Shown: piece after piece, positions 58,200-64,000 of the stretch
Layout of the letters: each line of letters opens with the position of its first letter
Position numbering within the stretch: position 1 is the stretch's first letter
Source of the DNA: Rubrivirga litoralis
GTDB lineage: Bacteria > Bacteroidota > Rhodothermia > Rhodothermales > Rubricoccaceae
NCBI RefSeq assembly: GCF_031846415.1
Contig: NZ_JAVRHT010000019.1
Coordinates: forward strand, 1 to 64,000
Length of the DNA: 64,000 nucleotides
Direction of reading: 5' to 3'
Program-made: the position numbers and the translations under genes
The notes under the pieces: generated by a model
Told to the model about the DNA's origin: nothing
Seen by the model: only the letters and a program-made list of their open reading frames with translations
The model's database searches: none

Positions 58200-58653
58200 C
58201 CGTCCGCCCGCGCCGGGGAGTCCGAGGAGCGGCGAGGCCCGCGGCCCGCTCTTCGTCGACACCAACGTCTTCCTCCGCTACCTCACCAACGACGTGCCGG
58301 AGCAGGCCGACCGCGTCGAGGCCTTGCTCGACCGGGCCGAGGTCGGCGAGGTCCGCCTCGTCACCTCCGTGCTCGTCGTCGCCGAAGTCGTCTGGACGCT
58401 CGGGTCGTTCTATGACCGGACCAAACCCCAGGTCCGCGACGCTGTCCTGGTGATCTGCCACACGCCGGGGCTCGACGTCGAGGACGCCGACGGGCTCGTC
58501 CAGGCCGCCGAGTGGCACGCGGAGAAGAACGTCGACTTCGCCGACGCCTACCACGCTACCTGGGCACTCGCTCGGGGGCTCACCGACGTCCGGACGTTCA
58601 ACCTCAAGCACTTCCGGCGGTTCGACGGGCTCGACGCCCGAGAGCCGTCGTGA
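58189..58653 (+). CDS. VapC-type PIN-domain toxin
   Basis: The 154-residue ribonuclease has the PIN acidic residues Asp in LFVDTNVFLRYL, Glu in VVAEVVWTL and Asp in NVDFADAYHATW plus the final FNLKHF. It starts inside the antitoxin gene. PIN toxins cleave RNA such as initiator tRNA when the unstable antitoxin is lost. The first 18 residues are a Pro/Arg-rich extension before the domain. Confidence 0.9.
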   Translation: MPTDRPPAPGSPRSGEARGPLFVDTNVFLRYLTNDVPEQADRVEALLDRAEVGEVRLVTSVLVVAEVVWTLGSFYDRTKPQVRDAVLVICHTPGLDVEDADGLVQAAEWHAEKNVDFADAYHATWALARGLTDVRTFNLKHFRRFDGLDAREPS

Positions 58654-58834
58654 CGACCGCCGTGCCCGCAGGGTCCTCGCAGACTACGCCCGAGAGGTTG
58701 GCGTCAAGGTCCTCAGTCTGAAGGCGTCGACCTACACGACGACGACCGAGCCGTCCGCAGGGCCTTCCCCAACGACTGCGCCCACCGGTCGAACGCCGTC
58801 AACCCATGCGTTCAAGAGCCTGTCTTCCTACTCC

Positions 58835-59083
58835 ATGTCCGACGACCTCCTCGTCCGCTTGCTCCAACTCCAGCACCGCAACGGCGTGGCCCTCGACGCC
58901 GTCGAGCGGCTGTTCGAGAGCGCGGACTTTCTCCACCTCGACATCCTGTCGGTCGTCCTCGACGCCCTCGGAGCCCCGCCGGAAACGGTCGAGGAGAGCT
59001 ACTGCGACCGCTTCGCCGAGGTCGTAGTCGAAGGCACAGACCGAGAGTGCCGAGCGTTTCTGGACTGGGTGCGGGCGAGGTAG
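58835..59083 (+). CDS. Small hypothetical protein
   Basis: The 82-residue acidic protein (LLVRLLQLQHRNGVALDAVE, then SVVLDALGAPPETVEESYCD) is not recognised. The same frame stays open and protein-like upstream of the ATG (ARRVLADYAREVGVKVLSLK near 58665), so it could be a truncated piece of a longer gene. The 58654-58834 stretch shows nothing else. Confidence 0.5.
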   Translation: MSDDLLVRLLQLQHRNGVALDAVERLFESADFLHLDILSVVLDALGAPPETVEESYCDRFAEVVVEGTDRECRAFLDWVRAR

Positions 59084-59103
59084 GGGCGTCCGCCTCACCC
59101 GTC

Positions 59104-59238
59104 TCAGTCCCGCTGCTGCGGGCAGCATAACTCCTCGGTGAGCTCGCCCTCTTGCTTGACGGGGAGGAACTCAGTTAGTACCGGTTCAATAACGGAAAAT
59201 ACTTGGCGGGAAAGAGCCAGCTCAGCCTCCCCAGACAT
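59104..59238 (-). CDS. Very short hypothetical open frame
   Basis: This 44-codon frame from ATG 59238 contains ALSRQVFSVIEPVLTEFLPV. The composition is protein-like but there is no family, no good ribosome-binding site and no clear operon partner. It could be a remnant. Confidence 0.25.
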   Translation of the reverse strand: MSGEAELALSRQVFSVIEPVLTEFLPVKQEGELTEELCCPQQRD

Positions 59239-59278
59239 CGGCGGAATCCTTCTGGAGATGGTTAGCTTGCAATAATGG

Positions 59279-59725
59279 CTACTGCCCACCTCGAAGGCCC
59301 GCCCGAGCCACGAGCCGTCGGACCCGTTGGACGAGCACGCCTGGCGTGACGACATCAACGTCGGGGTGACCGGGCCGGAAGTCCTTCTCGTTGAACGTGA
59401 CCAACACCGGGCACCGCTCGCGGACGGCAGCGACCAGGATGGGCAGGTCCTTCGGGTGCGCCCGACCGTCCATCGCCCGGACCTCGCCGGGCTCCGGGTC
59501 CGGTACGACCCGGACGCAAGCGCCGACGAGTTGCCCGAGGGCCTCGACCGCGGCCGGGACCTTGACGGCCAGGTTCCGCTTGGCCTCCGTGACGACTTGG
59601 ACGCTCGCAACCCCCTCGAGCACTGTGAGCTCAGAAAGCCTGAGCACGACGCCGCTCGCCGACTGGCTGGACGACGAGGCAGCCCCCGCGAACAGCACGT
59701 CGGCGTCAACCATTACGCGAAGCAT
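59279..59725 (-). CDS. PIN-domain toxin, second module
   Basis: The 148-residue PIN-fold protein begins LRVMVDADVLFAGAAS with the first Asp, has a Glu near VVTEAKRNL, and acidic residues in HPKDLPILVAAV and FNEKDFRPGHPDVDVV. It is a different PIN group from the one at 58189. The start overlaps the antitoxin stop by one base. It likely stabilises the plasmid near the replication origin. Confidence 0.82.
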   Translation of the reverse strand: MLRVMVDADVLFAGAASSSSQSASGVVLRLSELTVLEGVASVQVVTEAKRNLAVKVPAAVEALGQLVGACVRVVPDPEPGEVRAMDGRAHPKDLPILVAAVRERCPVLVTFNEKDFRPGHPDVDVVTPGVLVQRVRRLVARAGLRGGQ

Positions 59726-60108
59726 CAGGCCTCGCTCGAGCTAGAGGTCGACCCGGTGTCAGAGTCGGGCACAGACAGGCCGTCGACGAAGTCGTCCCCG
59801 TACCGCTCGCGGACGTACCGCTCGCGCTCGCCGCGGAGGCTCTCTAGGAGCTCCTCGGTGGTGTACCCGGCCTCGAGCCGGAGCCGCTCGATCTCGGCCG
59901 CGAGCTCCGGCACAACCGACGCCCGGGGGCTCAGCACGAACACGCCGTCGAGGTCGAGGACGTCGAGGACATCGCCGACGCCCAGGCCGTACCGCTCGCG
60001 GAGCGGTTTCGGGAGCGTCACCACGCCCCGGTCTCGGACCTGCACGGCCGTCCCAACCCGACGTTTGGGTCTCTTCCTGGCGGTGGCTCGGTCTCGAATC
60101 GTGGACAT
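59725..60108 (-). CDS. AbrB-type antitoxin, second module
   Basis: The 127-residue protein has an AbrB domain at about 18-60 (TAVQVRDRGVVTLPKPLRER, then GDVLDVLDLDGVFVLSP). An acidic C-terminal region would bind the PIN toxin encoded next. A GCAGA-TTT-TCTGC palindrome and a TATACT -10-like box lie just upstream of its start. Confidence 0.85.
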   Translation of the reverse strand: MSTIRDRATARKRPKRRVGTAVQVRDRGVVTLPKPLRERYGLGVGDVLDVLDLDGVFVLSPRASVVPELAAEIERLRLEAGYTTEELLESLRGERERYVRERYGDDFVDGLSVPDSDTGSTSSSSEA

Positions 60109-60118
60109 ATGGGCGTCG

Positions 60119-60143
60119 GCAGATTTTCTGCACGCCAGTATAC
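60119..60143 (-). promoter_or_regulatory. Promoter/operator of the second toxin-antitoxin module
   Basis: GCAGA-TTT-TCTGC (60119-60131) is a palindrome, and TATACT on the minus strand (60138-60143) is a -10 candidate. The antitoxin start is ten bases downstream. Confidence 0.5.
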
Positions 60144-60184
60144 GACGGCTCCTTTCAAGCGGGTCCTCTGCTACCGAGCCAAGC

Positions 60185-61486
60185 CTACCGCTCCCGCATC
60201 ACGTCCCGACGCGCCACCTGGAGCACGGACCGGACGGCGATCCCGAGATCGCCCGTGGTCCCCGACTCGACGGCTCCCTCGACCTCGCGCCACCAGCCGC
60301 TCCCGGACTCCCGGAGCAGAGCGACCGCCTCGGCGTCGAGCACCGCTCGGTCGTCGTCCGAGAGCGCGGCCACGGCGACGTCGAGCTGGCGGTCCTGGGC
60401 GTCCCCTTCTTCACCCCCCTGGCGCAAGACGGCGGCGGCGGGAGACGGGAACAGGGCCTGCTGTGCGGCCGCAGCTTTCTCAGCTGCCTTCCGCTGCGCC
60501 GCCGTCCGCTTTCGGTTCGCTGCACGTCCGCTCCGCTCGTAGTCACCACGGACGGCGGCGACCGTGTACGCAGCGAGGTTTTTGATGTCGCCGCCCGAGG
60601 CCAGCTTGTCCTCGACGAACGAAAGGTTTCGGGACACCCGCTCGGCAGCGAACTCCGCCGTGAGGTCGGCGGCCTGTGCTTCCGTCAGTCCGAACTCGGC
60701 GAGACGGCCCCGAACCTCGGCCCCCGGGTCCGGCGCCGCAGTATCCGCCTCCTCAGCGACAGGTTCGATCACGACCTCCAGCGCGGTCTCGTCGAGGGTC
60801 GGGCCGCGCTCGACCGAGAACCGGATCGCGGCGACCCGCCGCTTCTCTCGCTTCGTCTCCATCGCGATGCGGATGTCGCTGTGCTCGTTGACCTGCTTGA
60901 TCGACGGCGTGAGCACCTTCGACCGGAACCGCTTGTACTCGGGGTACTGACCGTCGCCGACGCCCAGCAGCCCACGCCAGTCGTCGAGCCTGATCCACCC
61001 GGTGGTCCCCACGTTCAGGAAGCGGAGGCAGTTCTCGTAGAGCGCGAGCGCCGAGCCGGAGCTGAACCGGGTTTGGACAGCGAGGTTGACCCGAGCGTAG
61101 ATCTGGGGGTTGTAGAGCAGTTCGCGGAGCGGAGCTGGGTAGGCGTAGCGGCACACGCCGCCCTTGATGCGGGCCGAGGCCAGGAACGACCCGACCCCCC
61201 ACTCCCGCTGGCCCGACGGGTCCAGCAGGTTCCAGGTGATCTTGAGATCGACCAGCGCTTCGAGCGTTCGCTTGAGCGTCTCGTGGTCGTTCGAGTCGTA
61301 CCCGATCGCGGCGGCGAGCTCGGAGACGCGGACGGTGTGCTCCTTGACCGAGTCGTCCGGCAGTTCCTCGTAGGCGTTGAGCAAGAGCGCGTTGGCCGCC
61401 TTCCGCTGCAACAGCAAGAGCGCCCCTTTGACGTGGATCGCCCCGACGTGCTTCTTGACCTCGACGTTGTTTCCGGCGATGAGCAT
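60185..61486 (-). CDS. Rep_3-superfamily plasmid replication initiator
   Basis: The 433-residue initiator has two winged-helix domains typical of RepB/RepA of iteron plasmids. The conserved blocks are VSELAAAIGYDSNDHETLKR, ALVDLKITWNLLDPSGQREW, ARVNLAVQTRFSSGSALALY and GQYPEYKRFRSKVLTPSIKQ. The C-terminal 150 residues are an Ala/Arg/Glu-rich extension. The ATG at 61486 is chosen because upstream sequence in frame reads through the iterons. Seven 22-bp iterons and an AT-rich element lie immediately upstream, so Rep probably binds there to start replication and to repress itself. Confidence 0.92.
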   Translation of the reverse strand: MLIAGNNVEVKKHVGAIHVKGALLLLQRKAANALLLNAYEELPDDSVKEHTVRVSELAAAIGYDSNDHETLKRTLEALVDLKITWNLLDPSGQREWGVGSFLASARIKGGVCRYAYPAPLRELLYNPQIYARVNLAVQTRFSSGSALALYENCLRFLNVGTTGWIRLDDWRGLLGVGDGQYPEYKRFRSKVLTPSIKQVNEHSDIRIAMETKREKRRVAAIRFSVERGPTLDETALEVVIEPVAEEADTAAPDPGAEVRGRLAEFGLTEAQAADLTAEFAAERVSRNLSFVEDKLASGGDIKNLAAYTVAAVRGDYERSGRAANRKRTAAQRKAAEKAAAAQQALFPSPAAAVLRQGGEEGDAQDRQLDVAVAALSDDDRAVLDAEAVALLRESGSGWWREVEGAVESGTTGDLGIAVRSVLQVARRDVMRER

Positions 61487-61642
61487 GCCGAGGGGGCTAC
61501 GGGCGGGGACCCGTGGGGGGGATGGTGGGGAGGCTAACAACGCCCCCACGCTCCCGCAACCGGCCTCGACATCGCGCTCCGACTGCTCGACAGCGCCTCT
61601 CGGCGTCAAAACCTGCCTACGCTGGCCATTCGCAGCGTTCCC

Positions 61643-61896
61643 ATCCTGTAAACGGGGACCTTTCGAGGTCGTCGTCGCTGCTGACTCATCCTGTAAATGG
61701 GGACCTTTCGTCCTGTAAGTGGGGACCTTTGCAGCCTCCTGGTCCAATAATCGGCCAACAGGCTCTGGAAAGGACGATTTCGTCCCTGCCGCCCGATGAC
61801 TCCCCGCCCGTCCTGTAAACGGGGACCTTTCATCCTGTAAGTGGGGACCTTTCATCCCGTAGACGGGGACCTTTCGTCCTGTAAGTGGGGACCTTT
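61643..61896. repeat. Seven 22-bp iterons (replication origin)
   Basis: Seven copies of TCCTGTAARYGGGGACCTTT start at 61644, 61689, 61711, 61811, 61833, 61855 and 61877. Spacing is 22 bases within each group, i.e. two helical turns, and 45 bases between the first two. One copy is degenerate (TCCCGTAG, at 61855). They lie upstream of the initiator gene and define oriV. Confidence 0.95.
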
Positions 61897-61933
61897 GAGG
61901 CTGCATCGTGTTGGGGCGCAACGAGATGCGCCA

Positions 61934-61968
61934 GCTAAACGTATTAAACTCTTCTAAACGTTCTAAAC
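61934..61968. other. AT-rich unwinding element
   Basis: A stretch with repeated TAAACG, including TTCTAAACG twice, and a run TATTAAACTC is the most AT-rich segment near the iterons. It is a likely DNA-unwinding element of the origin. Confidence 0.6.
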
Positions 61969-61992
61969 GACGACGAGGGCCGTCGTTCTTTT
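61964..61992 (+). terminator. Hairpin with T-run
   Basis: CGACG and CGTCG form a short stem followed by TTCTTTTT. It lies between the origin and the M23 gene and would block plus-strand transcription out of the origin. Confidence 0.55.
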
Positions 61993-62001
61993 TGAAAGGG
62001 G

Positions 62002-62976
62002 TCAAGGGATGCCTCGCTGGGCCAATCGTCGCCGACTCTGGACATCGACGCGAGACCGCTGCTCTCTCCTCACCCGACTAGCTGGCGCTCGATTTGGAGA
62101 AGATCCTCGCAGCCAAACCGCCAGCGCGACGGACCTCGGATCGACAGCCAAACCGCCAGATCGGACTTCGTAGTGGACGTGGGGACCCGTCGAGATGCCC
62201 GCTCCTGCTCCCACTCCCCCGCTGAAACCGATGATGGCACCACGACGGACACCGAGGCCTGCTCGGAGGCCAGCAGGCAACGAGCTGAGGTGCGCGTAGA
62301 GCGTCGAGGTGGAGAGAGAGCCCGAGATCCGGTGTCCTACCTCGACGGCTAGACCGTACCCGCCGCGACGGCCGACCGAGAGCACACGACCCCGCGCCGT
62401 CGCTACGACGGGAGTGCCAACGGGCACGGCGAGGTCCACGCCCCGATGAGGACGGACCTGTCCCGTCACCGGGTGGATCCGTGTCCCGAACGGGGACGAG
62501 ACGGGACCCCTGACGGGGAACCCCAACGGGACCCTCCCCCTACGTCGAGGACCCAGCCGTCGGCGCCTCTGGCGTCGAGCTGGGGCAGCGTCGGTGGTGT
62601 CGGAAGGAGGCGCCATCCGATGGCTCTCTCCATCAACGCCGTATAGAATCGCGCGCGTCTCGGATACCCCGGCCCGGCCGACCGCGTCCGCTACACCGGC
62701 GAACGCCTGGCGGACCGAAGCCCCGCTGGCGTCGCCCACTGGCGAGCGGCCGACCTCCGAGATCAGGGCCAGACCGGTGAGTGCGACCACGCCCCCGACA
62801 CGAACGGCGCGCTCCGCAGACGTGCGCCGCGCCCAGAGTTGACGGGCCGCGACTCGTGCCACGACGAAGAGGCTCGGCCACGGCGACTTCGCGAGCGCTC
62901 GGAGTGTATCCCACAGCCCCGCAGATCTCGCTACGGAGGTGATGACGGGAGGAGTATCGGACGAGGTAGGAGTCAC
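62002..62976 (-). CDS. M23-family peptidase (LytM type), membrane-anchored
   Basis: The 324-residue protein has an N-terminal hydrophobic segment (VGGVVALTGLALISEVG, about residue 58-74) and a C-terminal LytM zinc peptidase domain. It has H-x3-D in HRGVDLAVPVGTPV and H-x-H in GPHVHYEVRSG. Such enzymes cut peptidoglycan cross-links and help insert the conjugation channel through the wall, which fits its place beside mobC and the relaxase. The GTG start at 62976 gives the membrane segment. It is divergent from mobC across a 255-base gap. Confidence 0.85.
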   Translation of the reverse strand: MTPTSSDTPPVITSVARSAGLWDTLRALAKSPWPSLFVVARVAARQLWARRTSAERAVRVGGVVALTGLALISEVGRSPVGDASGASVRQAFAGVADAVGRAGVSETRAILYGVDGESHRMAPPSDTTDAAPARRQRRRRLGPRRRGRVPLGFPVRGPVSSPFGTRIHPVTGQVRPHRGVDLAVPVGTPVVATARGRVLSVGRRGGYGLAVEVGHRISGSLSTSTLYAHLSSLPAGLRAGLGVRRGAIIGFSGGVGAGAGISTGPHVHYEVRSGGLAVDPRSVALAVWLRGSSPNRAPASRVRREQRSRVDVQSRRRLAQRGIP

Positions 62977-63114
62977 GAGGAACGGCTGGGTGCAAGGAGC
63001 ACAAGCGCGAAACCCGACCCCGACCGGACACGCCCAGACCCCCGCTGTCCGGTGCAGCCCCGGAACGGCGCTCTCTCCACACCGAAGGGCCACCCAAAAC
63101 GACGGGCAAGTAGT

Positions 63115-63134
63115 GTTTTCCTGTGCAGGAAAAC
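63115..63134. other. Candidate oriT hairpin
   Basis: GTTTTCCTG and CAGGAAAAC form a perfect inverted repeat with a 2-base gap, 98 bases upstream of mobC in the 62977-63231 gap. This is the usual place of a nic-adjacent hairpin recognised by relaxase and MobC. The nick site itself cannot be assigned. Confidence 0.5.
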
Positions 63135-63231
63135 GTCCCGGCCCGCCGCCGGTCCTCTCCACCTCTCAGGCATTCGCGGTCGGCTCTCCCCTCCGGGTCG
63201 GTCCGACGCTCATGCTGACGACGCCCCACCG

Positions 63232-63663
63232 ATGACGCCCTCCCTTCCCGACTCCGACCGTCCCGAGGGCGCGTCGGAACCGCCCGTCGAGGAAGGGGCT
63301 CGCCGCCCGAACCGGCGGGGCGGACGACCGAAGAAGACCGAGGCCACAGGCCGTGCCTCCCGCGTTCATGTGCTGCTGACGGTGGCCGAGAAGGCGCGCG
63401 TTCGGGAGGCCGCTCTTCGGGGCGGGCTGTCCATCTCCGAGTACGTTCGGCGGCGGACGCTGGGCCGCCCGGTCACGTCGCGCGTGGACGCCGACGCCGA
63501 GCGCCAGCTCCGCCGGATCGGTGTCAACCTGAACCAACTCGCCCGCGTGGCGAACGCGGCCGGACAGGTCGAGCGTGGCACAGATCTCGACGCGCTGGTC
63601 GCCGAGATCCGCCGCGCCATCGGCGTACTCCAAGGCGGAGGCTCGTCGCCGGGCGAGCCGTGA
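63232..63663 (+). CDS. mobC: MobC-family relaxosome accessory protein
   Basis: The 143-residue protein has a basic N-terminus (RRPNRRGGRPKKTEATGRAS), a ribbon-helix-helix segment VHVLLTVAEKARVREAALRG with SISEYVRRRTLG, and the MobC signature RRIGVNLNQLARVAN. MobC binds oriT and helps the relaxase open the strands. Its stop overlaps the relaxase GTG by four bases. The ATG at 63232 is preferred; the frame is open further upstream but loses similarity. Confidence 0.9.
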   Translation: MTPSLPDSDRPEGASEPPVEEGARRPNRRGGRPKKTEATGRASRVHVLLTVAEKARVREAALRGGLSISEYVRRRTLGRPVTSRVDADAERQLRRIGVNLNQLARVANAAGQVERGTDLDALVAEIRRAIGVLQGGGSSPGEP

Positions 63664-64000
63664 TCGGGGCCGCGAGCACGGGCGCCAGCTTCCGCGCGCT
63701 CGGCACCTACCTCGTCGGCGACGAGGGCCGGGTGGGATGGGTCGAGACCCGCAACACGCTGGCCTCGGACCCCCACGCCGTCGTGGCCGAGATGGAGCGC
63801 GACGTGGCGCTCTCCCGGAGCCGGGTCGAGAAGCCGGTCTACCACCTCGCCCTGTCGTTCGACCCGACCGACGCCCCGACGCGGGACGAGCTTCGGGGTG
63901 CCATCGACCGGACGCTCCGGGACCTCGGACTGGGCGACCACCCCGCCTTGGTCGTCGCCCACACCGACACGGACCATCCCCACGTCCACGCGATGGTCAG
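63660..64000 (+). CDS. MOBP-type relaxase, N-terminal part
   Basis: This relaxase would nick oriT and lead the strand into the recipient. Only 113 codons are in the window. The three-histidine metal motif HTDTDHPHVHAM lies at about residue 101-112, and RNTLASDPHAVVAEMERDVA and HLALSFDPTDAPTRDEL are typical of MobA/MOBP relaxases. The catalytic Tyr is probably Tyr22 (GTYLVGDEG). The GTG start overlaps mobC. The rest lies beyond the window edge. Confidence 0.88.
   Translation, partial: MIGAASTGASFRALGTYLVGDEGRVGWVETRNTLASDPHAVVAEMERDVALSRSRVEKPVYHLALSFDPTDAPTRDELRGAIDRTLRDLGLGDHPALVVAHTDTDHPHVHAMV

Noticed and set aside
1..64000. CRISPR arrays, tRNA, rRNA and insertion sequences
   Set aside because: No spaced direct repeats of CRISPR type, no tRNA cloverleaf or rRNA motifs, and no transposase gene were recognised. 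The iterons at 61.7 kb have no unique spacers and belong to the origin.

Overview
The window is very GC-rich and looks like one stretch of a large, probably conjugative and probably circular plasmid. Both ends of the window fall inside conjugation genes. The left edge cuts a VirB4/TrbE ATPase and the right edge cuts a MOBP-type relaxase. The host is best guessed as Rhodothermota/Bacteroidota (Rubricoccaceae-like): extreme GC, a CarboxypepD_reg-type TonB receptor, an ECF sigma/Ser-Thr kinase pair and SpoIIAA-like STAS proteins. That is inference; no rRNA, tRNA or CRISPR array was seen.

Plasmid backbone, left (1-9960): a minus-strand trbB-trbC-trbD-trbE block, the TraF-type peptidase that processes TrbC-like pilins, a ribbon-helix-helix (RHH) protein and ParA. 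Arrays of an 8-bp CTAG repeat lie upstream of trbE, trbB, the RHH gene and parA, and a fifth lies near 35.4 kb. This is the layout expected of an omega/ParG-like protein that acts as both centromere binder and regulator. An ECF sigma/Ser-Thr kinase pair, a LexA and an adenine-methyltransferase-like gene follow.

Cargo (9917-28612): a chromosome-like block with a NarL-type two-component pair, a TolC/HlyD/RND efflux operon whose RND pump carries about 180 extra residues, STAS-like proteins, TetR, a TonB receptor, a phosphodiesterase, TspO and a membrane-bound cyclase. Three of its genes are broken by frameshifts or a stop codon. It separates the methyltransferase from a Strawberry-notch-type helicase (28795-32214); these two are usually one polypeptide on plasmids of other bacteria.

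Plasmid accessory genes (28.8-37.8 kb): the helicase, a RadC-type JAMM protein, a DUF6166-like protein and several unknowns. Many are preceded by strong hairpins.

Defence island (38.2-56.6 kb): a type I restriction-modification operon whose hsdS carries six copies of an 8-bp repeat that currently splits it into two frames (a phase-variation switch); a dense operon of ACP-like, XRE, ImmA/IrrE, thymidylate-synthase-like, 5-hmdU-kinase-like and MazG genes facing an AcpS-like gene; a run of TIR-like, dCTP-deaminase-fold, alpha/beta-hydrolase and TPR-trypsin genes; and a Thoeris-like TIR/SLOG/NDT-TPR operon. These are the best candidates for undescribed systems.

Maintenance and transfer, right (56.7-64 kb): a tyrosine recombinase beside a dif-like 11-6-11 site, two AbrB/PIN toxin-antitoxin modules, a Rep_3-type initiator with seven 22-bp iterons and an AT-rich element, an M23 peptidase, a candidate oriT hairpin, MobC and the start of the relaxase.
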